A stretch of DNA of 63,614 nucleotides from contig JAKISU010000003.1 in assembly GCA_021648445.1 (NCBI GenBank), forward strand, positions 1 through 63,614, given 5' to 3'. The number at the start of each line of letters is the position of its first letter. The stretch's first letter is position 1. Made by a program: the position numbers and the translations under genes. Below, one piece after another: positions 1 to 7,871 of this stretch. The notes beneath the pieces were generated by a model, which did no database searches, was not told the origin of the DNA, and was given only the letters and a program-made list of their open reading frames with translations. This DNA is from Flavobacteriaceae bacterium (GTDB taxonomy: Bacteria > Bacteroidota > Bacteroidia > Flavobacteriales > Flavobacteriaceae).

Positions 1-747
1 GAACAGAACCTCGAATTTGCCAGGTATTACAGTGACAATCATAAAGACATGCTTATAGATTTAGTGCAACAGTTAGACTGTCAACACCTTTTACACAAGC
101 ACCCTGCTCAGTTATCTGGTGGTGAATTACAACGAGTTGCCTATATTAGAGCACTTATACAGATCAAAGGTAACCATATCATACTATTGGATGAGCCTTA
201 TTCTGCATTAGATAAAAAACTTGCCAACACTTCCTTGCACTTATTACACCAATTCAAGAACAACAACCTGATTTTTCTAGTCACACACAATATTTCAGAA
301 CTCTACCAAATCGCAGATGAACTACTTTATATAGACAAAAGCGAAGTGATATTGCATCAATCAATTGAAGCAGCAATGTCTAGTGGCTACAATAGGCTGC
401 CGATTGCCAGTAGGATAAATATTGCAGATAAAATACATATGGACATTTCTACTATTTCTCGGGTAGCAAATAGTAAGTATGTTGACACACCTTATGGCAC
501 AAAATTAATAAAAGAATTTTTTTCTGAATCTATGAAAAACGATAAAGGAGAGGATATTTCAACTCGAAAAATCAAAAATATTTTACAAACCATAATTGAC
601 AATGAAAATAAGCAAAAACCTGTTACTGATGAAAAATTATCTCTTTTGTTAAAGGAAAAAGGATATTTAATTGCTAGAAGAACAGTTGCTAAATATCGTG
701 AACAGTTAAATATACCCGTTGCAAGATTAAGAAAAGTAATTTTATAA
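1..747 (+). CDS. Hybrid ORF: ABC-transporter ATPase fragment joined to sigma-54 (RpoN) C-terminal domain (5' partial)
   Basis: The reading frame is open to the window edge, so the 49 ATG is probably internal. The first part is an ABC ATPase 3' half: signature LSGGELQRV, Walker B IILLDEP followed by a D-loop SALD, and a switch histidine in LVTHN, most like ModC-type import ATPases. From about residue 127 after that ATG the sequence changes to the RpoN C-terminal region: the helix-turn-helix DISTISRVANSKYV and the RpoN box ARRTVAKYREQLNIPVARLRK, which binds the -24 promoter element. Native RpoN has its activator- and core-binding regions before this. The following genes (membrane protein, PorT-like, hppA, ppa) are an order I associate with flavobacterial rpoN, so the RpoN end looks native and the ATPase end foreign. 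It may be a deletion fusion, a rearrangement or an assembly join. A working sigma factor is unlikely. Confidence 0.8.
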   Translation, partial: EQNLEFARYYSDNHKDMLIDLVQQLDCQHLLHKHPAQLSGGELQRVAYIRALIQIKGNHIILLDEPYSALDKKLANTSLHLLHQFKNNNLIFLVTHNISELYQIADELLYIDKSEVILHQSIEAAMSSGYNRLPIASRINIADKIHMDISTISRVANSKYVDTPYGTKLIKEFFSESMKNDKGEDISTRKIKNILQTIIDNENKQKPVTDEKLSLLLKEKGYLIARRTVAKYREQLNIPVARLRKVIL

Positions 748-750
748 ATC

Positions 751-1359
751 ATGCAATTCTATAAGTTAATATCCTATGTTTTTCATCCACTATTATTTTC
801 CTCTATAGGAAGTTTTATCTACTTATTATTAACACCAAAAAATATCCTAAAAAGGCAAGAATACATCATACTTGCAATCATTTTTATGAGTACTTATATT
901 TTACCTATATTTTTATTGGTTTTATTAAAAAAATTAAACCTAATTGAAACCTATCTTTTAAAAACAATAGAAGAAAGGAAATTTCCAATATTATTCTTTA
1001 TAATATTATCTTTTATGGTTGGAAATTTACTTTTAAATATTAAGGTTGTTAATTTATTAGCCTATTCATTTTTTGGGATTGCTTTAGCTTTAGCTATTAC
1101 TTATATTCTTTTTAACACAAAAATTAAAACCAGCTTACACACATTAGGTATTGGAGGGGTTCTTGGGTTTGTTATTATAATGAGCTATGAATATCAACTC
1201 AATTTTAACTTAATAATAGCTCTTTTATTTATTTTGTCAGGATTAATTTCTGTAGCTCGATTAAAATTAAATGCACACCAACCTAAAGAAGTATATATAG
1301 GTTTTTTATTGGGAATGATAACACAATTTATTAGTTATCAGTTTTATCACAATATGTAA
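751..1359 (+). CDS. Multi-pass membrane protein with degenerate PAP2-phosphatase-like features
   Basis: A 202-residue hydrophobic protein with about six membrane segments, starting 3 bases after the rpoN stop and so probably cotranscribed with it. Its order of elements recalls PAP2 (phosphatidic acid phosphatase type 2) proteins: KTIEERKFP, then SLHTLGIGG, then ARLKLNAHQPKEV. The last resembles the SRxxxxxHxxxD motif, but the Arg/Ser and Asp positions are altered and the PSGH motif is changed, so catalysis is doubtful. Similar proteins sit beside rpoN in flavobacteria. The 3' end overlaps the convergent PorT-like gene by 13 bases. Function unknown. Confidence 0.8.
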   Translation: MQFYKLISYVFHPLLFSSIGSFIYLLLTPKNILKRQEYIILAIIFMSTYILPIFLLVLLKKLNLIETYLLKTIEERKFPILFFIILSFMVGNLLLNIKVVNLLAYSFFGIALALAITYILFNTKIKTSLHTLGIGGVLGFVIIMSYEYQLNFNLIIALLFILSGLISVARLKLNAHQPKEVYIGFLLGMITQFISYQFYHNM

Positions 1360-1994
1360 AAAATTATCCCTAATCTTATATCATGTATATCAATTTTATA
1401 GGAATTATTTTTTGTTTCGTTAAATAAGTTATTTAGACCGTAATAAGCATAAAAATTCCATTTATTATATCCTACAGATAGGGTAACTCCATAAAGAAAT
1501 TCATTAATTTCAATAACATCTTCTACAAGAAAATCTTCTCTTTGCTCTAATCTTGAATTGGTGGCGAAAACGTAAGCTACTTTAAACCCTGGATATACTC
1601 TCAAAAAATTATATTTTTGACTTGTTGAGGTTCTAAATCTAAATTCAAAAGGAGCTTCAATAGTATGCATGGCAATTCTATTATTTAAATTTTCTGAAGG
1701 TAGCTTAACAACATCTTCTGTTACATTAAAATAGTATACATTAAGTCCATAGCCTAAGCCCAAACCAAAACCAATATTACGCCGTTCATTAATAGGTAAA
1801 TCTTTTATAAAACCTAAGGCAAGACCATAAGAAAATCCTGTTCTAGAAATTTGTGGGGGAGTATTTGTCAATCCTACCCAAGTAAAACTTATATAAAGTT
1901 GATCTTCTAAATATTTATTATCTACAAAAGTACTATCGCTTTGTGCATATAAAAAAGAAGAGATAAAAAAGAAAAAAATTATAATCTTTCGCAT
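1347..1994 (-). CDS. PorT-family outer-membrane beta-barrel protein
   Basis: 215 residues. An N-terminal signal peptide (MRKIIIFFFFISSFLYAQ) is followed by a series of alternating hydrophobic strands with Gly and aromatic residues (GFGLGLGYGLNVYYF, LYGVTLSVGYNKWNFYAYY), typical of the small eight-strand PorT/OMP_b-brl fold. The protein ends in a hydrophobic strand with terminal IL. True PorT takes part in type IX secretion, but the family is large and this copy, next to rpoN and hppA rather than ubiE, is better called a PorT-like barrel of unknown role. It has its own -7 box upstream and overlaps the convergent gene by 13 bases. Confidence 0.75.
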   Translation of the reverse strand: MRKIIIFFFFISSFLYAQSDSTFVDNKYLEDQLYISFTWVGLTNTPPQISRTGFSYGLALGFIKDLPINERRNIGFGLGLGYGLNVYYFNVTEDVVKLPSENLNNRIAMHTIEAPFEFRFRTSTSQKYNFLRVYPGFKVAYVFATNSRLEQREDFLVEDVIEINEFLYGVTLSVGYNKWNFYAYYGLNNLFNETKNNSYKIDIHDIRLGIIFYIL

Positions 1995-2012
1995 TATATA
2001 TTATTGAAGAAT

Positions 2013-2020
2013 CAAAGATA
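2013..2020 (-). promoter_or_regulatory. TAnnTTTG -7 box for the PorT-like gene
   Basis: The minus strand reads TATCTTTG 18 bases upstream of the start codon, an exact match to the Bacteroidota -7 consensus TAnnTTTG. No well-spaced -33 TTG was seen. Confidence 0.5.
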
Positions 2021-2072
2021 AACTTTTTCAGAACAAGAGAATTCCTAAAACGAATCAAAGTTGGTATAAAAC

Positions 2073-2106
2073 AAAAAACTCCCAAATAAATTGGGAGCTT
2101 TTTTAT
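2073..2106 (-). terminator. Rho-independent terminator after hppA
   Basis: Stem CTCCCAA / TTGGGAG with a five-base loop, flanked by A-rich and T-rich runs on both sides. It lies just past the hppA stop codon on the minus strand. Confidence 0.85.
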
Positions 2107-2121
2107 ATATAGTAAAATATT

Positions 2122-4482
2122 TTATTCTCTATTTTCTTTAACCAATTCATCAACTTCTTTACCTTTTAATGTTTTGGTTTCTGTTTTTTCAATACCATTT
2201 TTAGAAGTTGTTGTGGTAATCATCGCTGTTTTTTTACCTTTTTCTTCAGTTACTTTAATTTCTACTTTTTTAGATATCTCATTACTTGAAGTATTTTCTT
2301 CGTATAGTTCAATTGTAGTTGTATTATAAGCTTCCACTTGATCTACATTTAAAGCAATACTTGGTGCAATTACCAATGCCACAACCGACATTAACTTTAA
2401 CAAAATGTTTAATGAAGGTCCTGAAGTATCTTTAAACGGATCTCCAACAGTATCTCCAACAACAGCAGCTTTATGAACCTCTGTTCCTTTTCTGCCATCT
2501 TCTTCAATTGTTTTCTTTGCATTATCCCATGCACCACCAGCATTCGATTGGAAAATAGCCATTAACACACCACATGTTGTTACACCTGCTAATAAACCTC
2601 CTAACATTTCGGCTCCTCCAATAAATCCAACAGCAACAGGAACAGCTATCGCTAATAAACCTGGTAATACCATTTCTCTAATCGAAGCTTTTGTAGAAAT
2701 ATCAATACATTTCCCATAATCTGCAACACCATCAGCTTCATCAAATATTTTTCTATCTTCTGGTGTCGCTTTAGACATATCAGAATCATATTTTCTCATT
2801 ACTGCTAAAGCAGCTTTTAATTGAGGAATTTCTCTAAATTGACGACGAACTTCTTCAATCATTGCCATTGCAGCACGACCAACAGCATTCATAGATAATG
2901 CTGAAAATACAAATGGTAACATACCTCCTACTAATAATCCTGCCATAATGTTTGGTTTAGACACATCAATTGATGTTACATTTGCTGTTTTCATAAAGGC
3001 AGCAAATAATGCTAATGCGGTTAATGCAGCAGAAGCAATTGCAAATCCTTTACCAACTGCAGCTGTTGTATTACCTACGGCATCTAATTTATCAGTACGC
3101 TCACGTACTTCTTTTGGTAATTCTGCCATTTCTGCAATACCACCGGCATTATCACAAATGGGTCCATAAGCATCAACAGCTAATTGAATACCTGTATTGG
3201 CCAACATACCTACAGCAGCAATTGCAATACCATATAAACCTGCAAAATGATGTGATACCATAATTGCTGCAGCAATTAATAAAATAGGAATCATTGTTGA
3301 CATCATACCAACACCTAGGCCGGCAATAATATTTGTTGCCGCTCCTGTTTCTGATTGTTTAACAATTGACATTACAGGTTTTTTACCTGTAGCTGTATAA
3401 TATTCAGTTACCTTACCAACTAATAATCCTGCTACTAAACCGGCAATAGTTGCCAAAAATACACCCATAGATGTATAAGTTATTCCTCCATCAACCCAAG
3501 TTTCCGGTAGCATTTCAATAATTATAAAATAAGAAGAAACCAACATTAAGCCTGCTGAACCAAATTCACCAATATTTAATGCTGTTTGAGGGTTTCCACC
3601 ATCTTTTACTCTAACAAAAAATGTTCCTAAAATAGACATTACAATTCCTACTGCTGCTAATACCAATGGTAAATATACAGCTCCTAGTCCGTCAAAAGCA
3701 CTTTGAAATTCCGGTAATGTAGCATAAATTGCTCCTAATACCATAGTACCAATTATTGAACCTACATATGATTCAAATAAATCTGCTCCCATTCCTGCAA
3801 CATCACCCACATTATCACCCACATTATCAGCAATTGTAGCCGGATTTAATGGATGATCTTCAGGAATCCCTGCTTCAACTTTACCAACCAAATCAGCACC
3901 AACATCAGCAGCTTTAGTATAAATACCTCCACCAACACGTGCAAATAATGCGATAGAAGAGGCTCCTAATGAAAATCCAGATAGTACATTTAATATTTCG
4001 CCTATTTCCCATCCTTGACCACTATATATCATAAACAATCCGCTCAATCCTAACACACCTAAGCCAACAACACCTAATCCCATTACAGCACCTCCTGCAA
4101 AAGCAACTTCTAATGCTTTACCTAAAGAAGTTCTTGCAGCGTGTGTAGTTCTTACATTTGCTTTGGTGGCAACTTTCATTCCGATAAAACCTGCTAAAGC
4201 TGAACAAAAAGCACCCACAATAAATGATACAGCTACCATTCCGTTAGAACCTGCTTCTGAAGCTCCCTTAAAATACAATAAGACTGCTACTGCAACTACA
4301 AAAATTGCCAACACTTTGTATTCAGCCTTTAAAAATGACATTGCGCCATCAGCAATATTCTTAGCAATTCTTGACATTTTAGCATCTCCTTCTTCTTGTT
4401 TTGAAACCCACATATTCTTAATGAATACAAAAACCAGCGCTAGAATACCAAATGCAGGTAAATAATTTACAATAAATTCCAT
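2122..4482 (-). CDS. hppA: Membrane-bound cation-translocating pyrophosphatase (K+-dependent type)
   Basis: 786 residues with about 16 membrane segments. It hydrolyses PPi and pumps Na+ and/or H+ out of the cytoplasm. The PPi-binding loop [11 protein letters not shown] is at residues 193-203 and the Asp-rich DNVGDNVGD at about 219-227. The motif [10 protein letters not shown] at 470-479 has Ala where K+-independent enzymes have Lys, placing this in the K+-dependent class, which includes most Na+ pumps. After the last membrane segment there is a Lys/Glu/Thr-rich tail of about 75 residues that many M-PPases lack. The soluble PPase gene ppa lies directly upstream on the same strand, but a terminator and a -7 box separate them, so the two are probably transcribed independently. 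Confidence 0.97.
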   Translation of the reverse strand: MEFIVNYLPAFGILALVFVFIKNMWVSKQEEGDAKMSRIAKNIADGAMSFLKAEYKVLAIFVVAVAVLLYFKGASEAGSNGMVAVSFIVGAFCSALAGFIGMKVATKANVRTTHAARTSLGKALEVAFAGGAVMGLGVVGLGVLGLSGLFMIYSGQGWEIGEILNVLSGFSLGASSIALFARVGGGIYTKAADVGADLVGKVEAGIPEDHPLNPATIADNVGDNVGDVAGMGADLFESYVGSIIGTMVLGAIYATLPEFQSAFDGLGAVYLPLVLAAVGIVMSILGTFFVRVKDGGNPQTALNIGEFGSAGLMLVSSYFIIIEMLPETWVDGGITYTSMGVFLATIAGLVAGLLVGKVTEYYTATGKKPVMSIVKQSETGAATNIIAGLGVGMMSTMIPILLIAAAIMVSHHFAGLYGIAIAAVGMLANTGIQLAVDAYGPICDNAGGIAEMAELPKEVRERTDKLDAVGNTTAAVGKGFAIASAALTALALFAAFMKTANVTSIDVSKPNIMAGLLVGGMLPFVFSALSMNAVGRAAMAMIEEVRRQFREIPQLKAALAVMRKYDSDMSKATPEDRKIFDEADGVADYGKCIDISTKASIREMVLPGLLAIAVPVAVGFIGGAEMLGGLLAGVTTCGVLMAIFQSNAGGAWDNAKKTIEEDGRKGTEVHKAAVVGDTVGDPFKDTSGPSLNILLKLMSVVALVIAPSIALNVDQVEAYNTTTIELYEENTSSNEISKKVEIKVTEEKGKKTAMITTTTSKNGIEKTETKTLKGKEVDELVKENRE

Positions 4483-4518
4483 TTTTTATTTCTTTGATTT
4501 AATTAATTTTCAGATGCG

Positions 4519-4526
4519 CAAAAGTA
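4519..4526 (-). promoter_or_regulatory. TAnnTTTG -7 box for hppA
   Basis: The minus strand reads TACTTTTG about 36 bases upstream of the hppA ATG. The expected -33 region falls next to the ppa terminator and holds no clear TTG. Confidence 0.5.
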
Positions 4527-4548
4527 GTGAAATATAGTAGAAAAAAAA

Positions 4549-4577
4549 AACCATCCTTAAATTTAAGGATGGTTTGA
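4549..4577 (-). terminator. Rho-independent terminator after ppa
   Basis: A perfect palindrome of AAACCATCCTTAAA and its complement, followed on the minus strand by a run of about ten T. It lies between ppa and hppA. Confidence 0.88.
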
Positions 4578-4600
4578 TTTATAAGTAGTTACTATATCTA

Positions 4601-5128
4601 TTATATCGTAAATGTTCTCTTTTTTTTATGTTCGCTTGAATCATATCTTTCTGTACATTTTTCCAGAATATCATACGCTTTGTTTACATCACTCCAACCA
4701 CCTACATCAACTTTCTTTTCTTCTAAATCTTTATACACTTGAAAGAAATGTTCAATCTCTTTTAATTGATGTGGATTCATATCTGAAATATCATTTAACC
4801 GATTCCATATAGGATCAGATATAGGAACACAAATTAATTTTTCATCAGGTCCTTTTTCATCAGTCATATGAAATACGCCAATGGCTTTGACTTCCATTAC
4901 ACACATCGGGAATGTAGGTTCTGTCCCTAATACCAAAACATCTAACGGATCTTTATCTAACGCCAATGTTTCAGGTATAAAACCATAATCACCGGGATAC
5001 ATCATTGATGAAAATAACATTCTGTCAAATCTAATCTTATTCAGTACAAAATCATATTCATACTTGTTTCTGCTTCCTTTAGGTATTTCAATTAATACAT
5101 CAAAGGTATCTTTTACTTTTATTGTCAT
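4601..5128 (-). CDS. ppa: Soluble inorganic pyrophosphatase (family I)
   Basis: 175 residues, the usual family I length. The protein hydrolyses PPi to two phosphates in the cytoplasm with Mg2+ and pulls biosynthetic reactions forward. Visible signature: LDKDPLDVLVLG, matching the D-x-D-P-x-D-V metal-binding motif, plus IPKGSRNKYEYD and YPGDYGFIPET near the N terminus, both typical of active-site strands. An exact TAnnTTTG box lies 24 bases upstream and a strong terminator follows. Encoding ppa next to a membrane PPase suggests that PPi is both wasted and used as an energy source, perhaps under different conditions. Confidence 0.97.
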   Translation of the reverse strand: MTIKVKDTFDVLIEIPKGSRNKYEYDFVLNKIRFDRMLFSSMMYPGDYGFIPETLALDKDPLDVLVLGTEPTFPMCVMEVKAIGVFHMTDEKGPDEKLICVPISDPIWNRLNDISDMNPHQLKEIEHFFQVYKDLEEKKVDVGGWSDVNKAYDILEKCTERYDSSEHKKKRTFTI

Positions 5129-5151
5129 TTTTTCTTTTTTAGAATTTTAGG

Positions 5152-5159
5152 CAAAAATA
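5152..5159 (-). promoter_or_regulatory. TAnnTTTG -7 box for ppa
   Basis: The minus strand reads TATTTTTG followed by C, an exact consensus match, 24 bases before the ppa ATG. A TTG on the minus strand at 5184-5186 is a possible -33 element, at a rather long spacing of 24. Confidence 0.6.
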
Positions 5160-5205
5160 CGAAAACAATGACTCATTTAAAACCAAACTATTTAAAAATA
5201 TTTTC

Positions 5206-5213
5206 TAGATTTG
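5206..5213 (+). promoter_or_regulatory. TAnnTTTG -7 box for tRNA-Leu (and probably prs)
   Basis: TAGATTTG followed by C, 15 bases before the first base of the tRNA, is an exact consensus match at the expected distance. No other -7 box is seen between the tRNA and prs. Confidence 0.6.
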
Positions 5214-5227
5214 CAGTCTCTTAAATT

Positions 5228-5309
5228 GCCTTGGTGGCGGAATTGGTAGACGCGCTGGATTCAAAATCCAGTTCTTTCGAGAGTGTGGGTTCGATTCCCA
5301 CCCAAGGTA
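5228..5309 (+). tRNA. tRNA-Leu (CAA anticodon)
   Basis: An 82-base class II tRNA. The acceptor arm GCCTTGG pairs with CCAAGGT, with a G-U first pair. The anticodon stem CTGGA/TCCAG encloses the loop TTCAAAA, giving anticodon CAA. A long variable arm follows, and the T arm is GTGGG-TTCGATT-CCCAC. The discriminator is A and CCA is not encoded. Confidence 0.95.
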
Positions 5310-5328
5310 CAAACAACAACACAACTAA

Positions 5329-6270
5329 ATGAAACAAAAAGTACCTAAGCCAAAACTCTTCGCTTGCTCACAATCATTAGAATTAGCTGAAAAAATAGCA
5401 AAAGCTTTTGGGGCTGAGCTTGGGAAGTCTAAAAAGAATATTTTTAGTGATGGTGAGTTTCAAGTCTCTTTTGAAGAATCTATTAGAGGAAGACGAATTT
5501 TTATTATCGGCTCAACTTTCCCTTCCTCAGATAATTTAATGGAAATGTTATTGATGATCGATGCTGCAAAACGCGCATCTGCACGTCATATAACGGCCGT
5601 TATTCCTTATTTCGGATGGGCAAGACAAGACAGAAAAGACAAGCCTAGGGTGCCTATTGCTGCAAAGATGGTTGCTAACTTATTACAAGCCGCTGGTGCT
5701 ACCAGAATTATAACAATGGATCTACATGCTGATCAAATTCAAGGGTTTTTTGAGAAACCCGTTGATCACTTATATGCCTCAACTATCTTTTTACCAAGTA
5801 TCAAAAAATTAAATTTAAATAATATAACCATTGCATCTCCAGACATGGGAGGTTCAAAAAGAGCTTATGCCTATTCTAAATTTTTAGAAAGTGAAGTTGT
5901 TATTTGCTATAAACAACGCAAAAAAGCAAATGTTATCTCTCATATGGAATTGATTGGAGAGGTAAAAGGTAGAAATGTTATTATTGTTGACGATATGGTT
6001 GATACTGCAGGAACGCTCACTAAAGCAGCTGATTTAATGATGGAAAAAGGGGCTCTAAGTGTACGTGCTATTTGTACACATGCTGTGCTTTCGGGTGAAG
6101 CATATAGTCGTATTGAGAACTCTAAATTAAAGGAGTTAATTATTACTGATACAATCCCTTTAAAAAAGGATATTTCTAAAATAAAAGTTATATCTTGCGC
6201 CCCTTTATTTGCTGATGTGATGCATAAGGTTCAAAGCAACCAATCAATCAGTGATCAATTTTTAATGTAA
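5329..6270 (+). CDS. prs: Ribose-phosphate pyrophosphokinase (PRPP synthase)
   Basis: 313 residues, usual for class I PRPP synthases. The protein transfers the pyrophosphate of ATP to ribose-5-phosphate, giving PRPP for purine, pyrimidine, His and Trp synthesis. Visible motifs: the flexible-loop region [11 protein letters not shown] at about 94-104, the metal-binding [11 protein letters not shown] at 131-141, and the PRPP-binding [14 protein letters not shown] at 217-230. The ATG lies 20 bases after tRNA-Leu with no visible terminator or new promoter box between them, so the two may share a transcript. rplY starts 17 bases downstream. Confidence 0.97.
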   Translation: MKQKVPKPKLFACSQSLELAEKIAKAFGAELGKSKKNIFSDGEFQVSFEESIRGRRIFIIGSTFPSSDNLMEMLLMIDAAKRASARHITAVIPYFGWARQDRKDKPRVPIAAKMVANLLQAAGATRIITMDLHADQIQGFFEKPVDHLYASTIFLPSIKKLNLNNITIASPDMGGSKRAYAYSKFLESEVVICYKQRKKANVISHMELIGEVKGRNVIIVDDMVDTAGTLTKAADLMMEKGALSVRAICTHAVLSGEAYSRIENSKLKELIITDTIPLKKDISKIKVISCAPLFADVMHKVQSNQSISDQFLM

Positions 6271-6287
6271 ATAAATTTAAAAAAAAA

Positions 6288-6971
6288 ATGAAATCTATTA
6301 CAATCAAAGGATCTCAAAGAGAAAGCGTGGGTAAGGTAGCTACCAAAGCTCTACGTAATGCTGGAAAGGTTCCTTGCGTATTATACGGAGGAGACAGACC
6401 AATTCACTTTTCAGCTGATGAATTATCGTTCAAAAACTTGGTTTATACTCCAAATGTTTATACTGCAACGATTGAACTAGAAAGTGGTGAAAAATTAAAT
6501 GCCATTTTACAAGATATTCAGTTCCATCCGGTAACTGATAAAATTTTGCATATTGACTTTTATCAATTGTTTGATGATAAAGAAGTTACTATGAATATTC
6601 CTGTTAAGTTAATTGGAAATGCTCCCGGAGTTATGAATGGTGGTGTATTACGTTTTCCTAATCGACACTTAAGAGTAAAAGCTTTACCAGCTGATTTACC
6701 AGATTTTATCAACGCTAAAATTTCTAAATTGAAGATTGGAGATAAAATATTTGTTGAAGATGTAAAAGATGATGCATATTCAATTTTGCATCCAGATCAA
6801 ATGGTAGTTGTTCAAGTAAGAATGGCACGTGCTGCAATAGTTGATGAGGTTGAAGAAGAGGAAGGTGAAGAAGGTGCTGAAGGAGAAGAAGGAACTCCAA
6901 CTGAAGGTGGTGATAAACCAACTCAAGGTGGTGACAAAGCTCCTACTGCTGAAGGTAATACTAAAGAATAG
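6288..6971 (+). CDS. rplY: 50S ribosomal protein L25 / general stress protein Ctc
   Basis: 227 residues, the long (Ctc/TL5) form. The N-terminal half is the 5S rRNA-binding L25 domain ([14 protein letters not shown], then a beta-rich region with [19 protein letters not shown]). The C-terminal half is the TL5 beta domain ([16 protein letters not shown]) and ends in a Glu/Gly/Thr-rich low-complexity tail. It binds 5S rRNA in the large subunit. The prs-rplY-pth order is a widespread bacterial gene string. Confidence 0.96.
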   Translation: MKSITIKGSQRESVGKVATKALRNAGKVPCVLYGGDRPIHFSADELSFKNLVYTPNVYTATIELESGEKLNAILQDIQFHPVTDKILHIDFYQLFDDKEVTMNIPVKLIGNAPGVMNGGVLRFPNRHLRVKALPADLPDFINAKISKLKIGDKIFVEDVKDDAYSILHPDQMVVVQVRMARAAIVDEVEEEEGEEGAEGEEGTPTEGGDKPTQGGDKAPTAEGNTKE

Positions 6972-6993
6972 TTCACTTTTATAAAATTTATTA

Positions 6994-7026
6994 AAAAGGC
7001 TTCGTTTTCGCGGAGCTTTTTTTATT
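6994..7026 (+). terminator. Probable rho-independent terminator after rplY
   Basis: An imperfect A-stem/GC hairpin (AAAAAGGCTTCG with CGCGGAGCTTTTT, one bulge and a G-U pair) followed by a T run. It lies between the rplY stop and the pth start. Confidence 0.65.
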
Positions 7027-7034
7027 TTTACCTA

Positions 7035-7661
7035 ATGAACTTTTTTTCTCAATTAAAATCTTTTTTTGGTATTCAAAAAGATACTACTGATATTATGAAA
7101 AAATACTTGATAGTTGGACTCGGAAATATTGGTGCAGAATATGATAATACTAGGCATAATATTGGCTTCAAAATTTTAGATGAATTAGCTCTTAAAGAAA
7201 GTGCCACTTTTGAAAGTCAAAAATTAGGAGCTATCACAAAATTCAGGTTTAAAGGCAGAACATTTATCTTACTAAAACCTTCAACTTATATGAATTTGAG
7301 TGGCAAAGCTGTTAAATATTGGCAAATAAAAGAAAGAATTGGACTAGAAAACACATTAGTTGTCTGTGATGATCTAAATATTCCTTTCGGAACTATCCGC
7401 TTAAAAGCTAAAGGAAGTGATGGAGGGCATAATGGTTTAAAAGATATTAACGCTGTTTTGAACACTCAAAATTATCCTCGTTTTAGATTTGGGGTTAGTG
7501 ATGAGTTTAAAAAAGGAAAACAAACTGATTATGTATTAGGAAAATGGAATGATGGTGAAAACTCAAAACTCTCTGAAAGATTAGATAAAGCTTGTGCTCT
7601 TATTAAATCTTTCGGAACTTCAGGGTTAGCAAATACAATGAGTGAATTTAATGGGAAATAA
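7035..7661 (+). CDS. pth: Peptidyl-tRNA hydrolase
   Basis: 208 residues from the first ATG. The core starts at an internal Met (7095, MKKYLIVGLGNIG) and is about 188 residues, the normal Pth size. The protein frees tRNA from peptidyl-tRNA dropped by the ribosome. Active-site features are visible: the catalytic His in NTRHNIGF, the tRNA-end-binding region PSTYMNLSG, Asp in CDDLNIPFG, and KGSDGGHNGLKDI. I recall other flavobacterial Pth proteins having a similar 20-residue extension, so either start is possible. No -7 box is evident between the upstream terminator and the ATG. Confidence 0.95.
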   Translation: MNFFSQLKSFFGIQKDTTDIMKKYLIVGLGNIGAEYDNTRHNIGFKILDELALKESATFESQKLGAITKFRFKGRTFILLKPSTYMNLSGKAVKYWQIKERIGLENTLVVCDDLNIPFGTIRLKAKGSDGGHNGLKDINAVLNTQNYPRFRFGVSDEFKKGKQTDYVLGKWNDGENSKLSERLDKACALIKSFGTSGLANTMSEFNGK

Positions 7662-7871
7662 ATTTCTGTAAATATCATAATCTTATACTAAACGATATTT
7701 GTTTTTAATATAAAATTCTTTTGGCTGGATGACCGAAGTCAGAAGTTAGAAGAAATTTCTTTGGTTATCCGCCTTCAAACTTTTATCAAAATAAGAGCTA
7801 CTTAAAGAAACTATAGGGCACCTCTATAATTCAGTGTCCTTTATATCATCAAGTGAAATAATCATAGTAAA

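Noticed and set aside
2948-4465. Plus-strand ORFs within hppA
   Set aside because: They are antisense shadows of a clear membrane pyrophosphatase, with Ala/Leu-biased composition and no domains.
7662-7871. Gap between pth and glmS
   Set aside because: No ORF, RNA or convincing terminator; an AGGGCAC/GTGTCCT pairing near 7817-7842 has a mismatch and no T run in the needed place.
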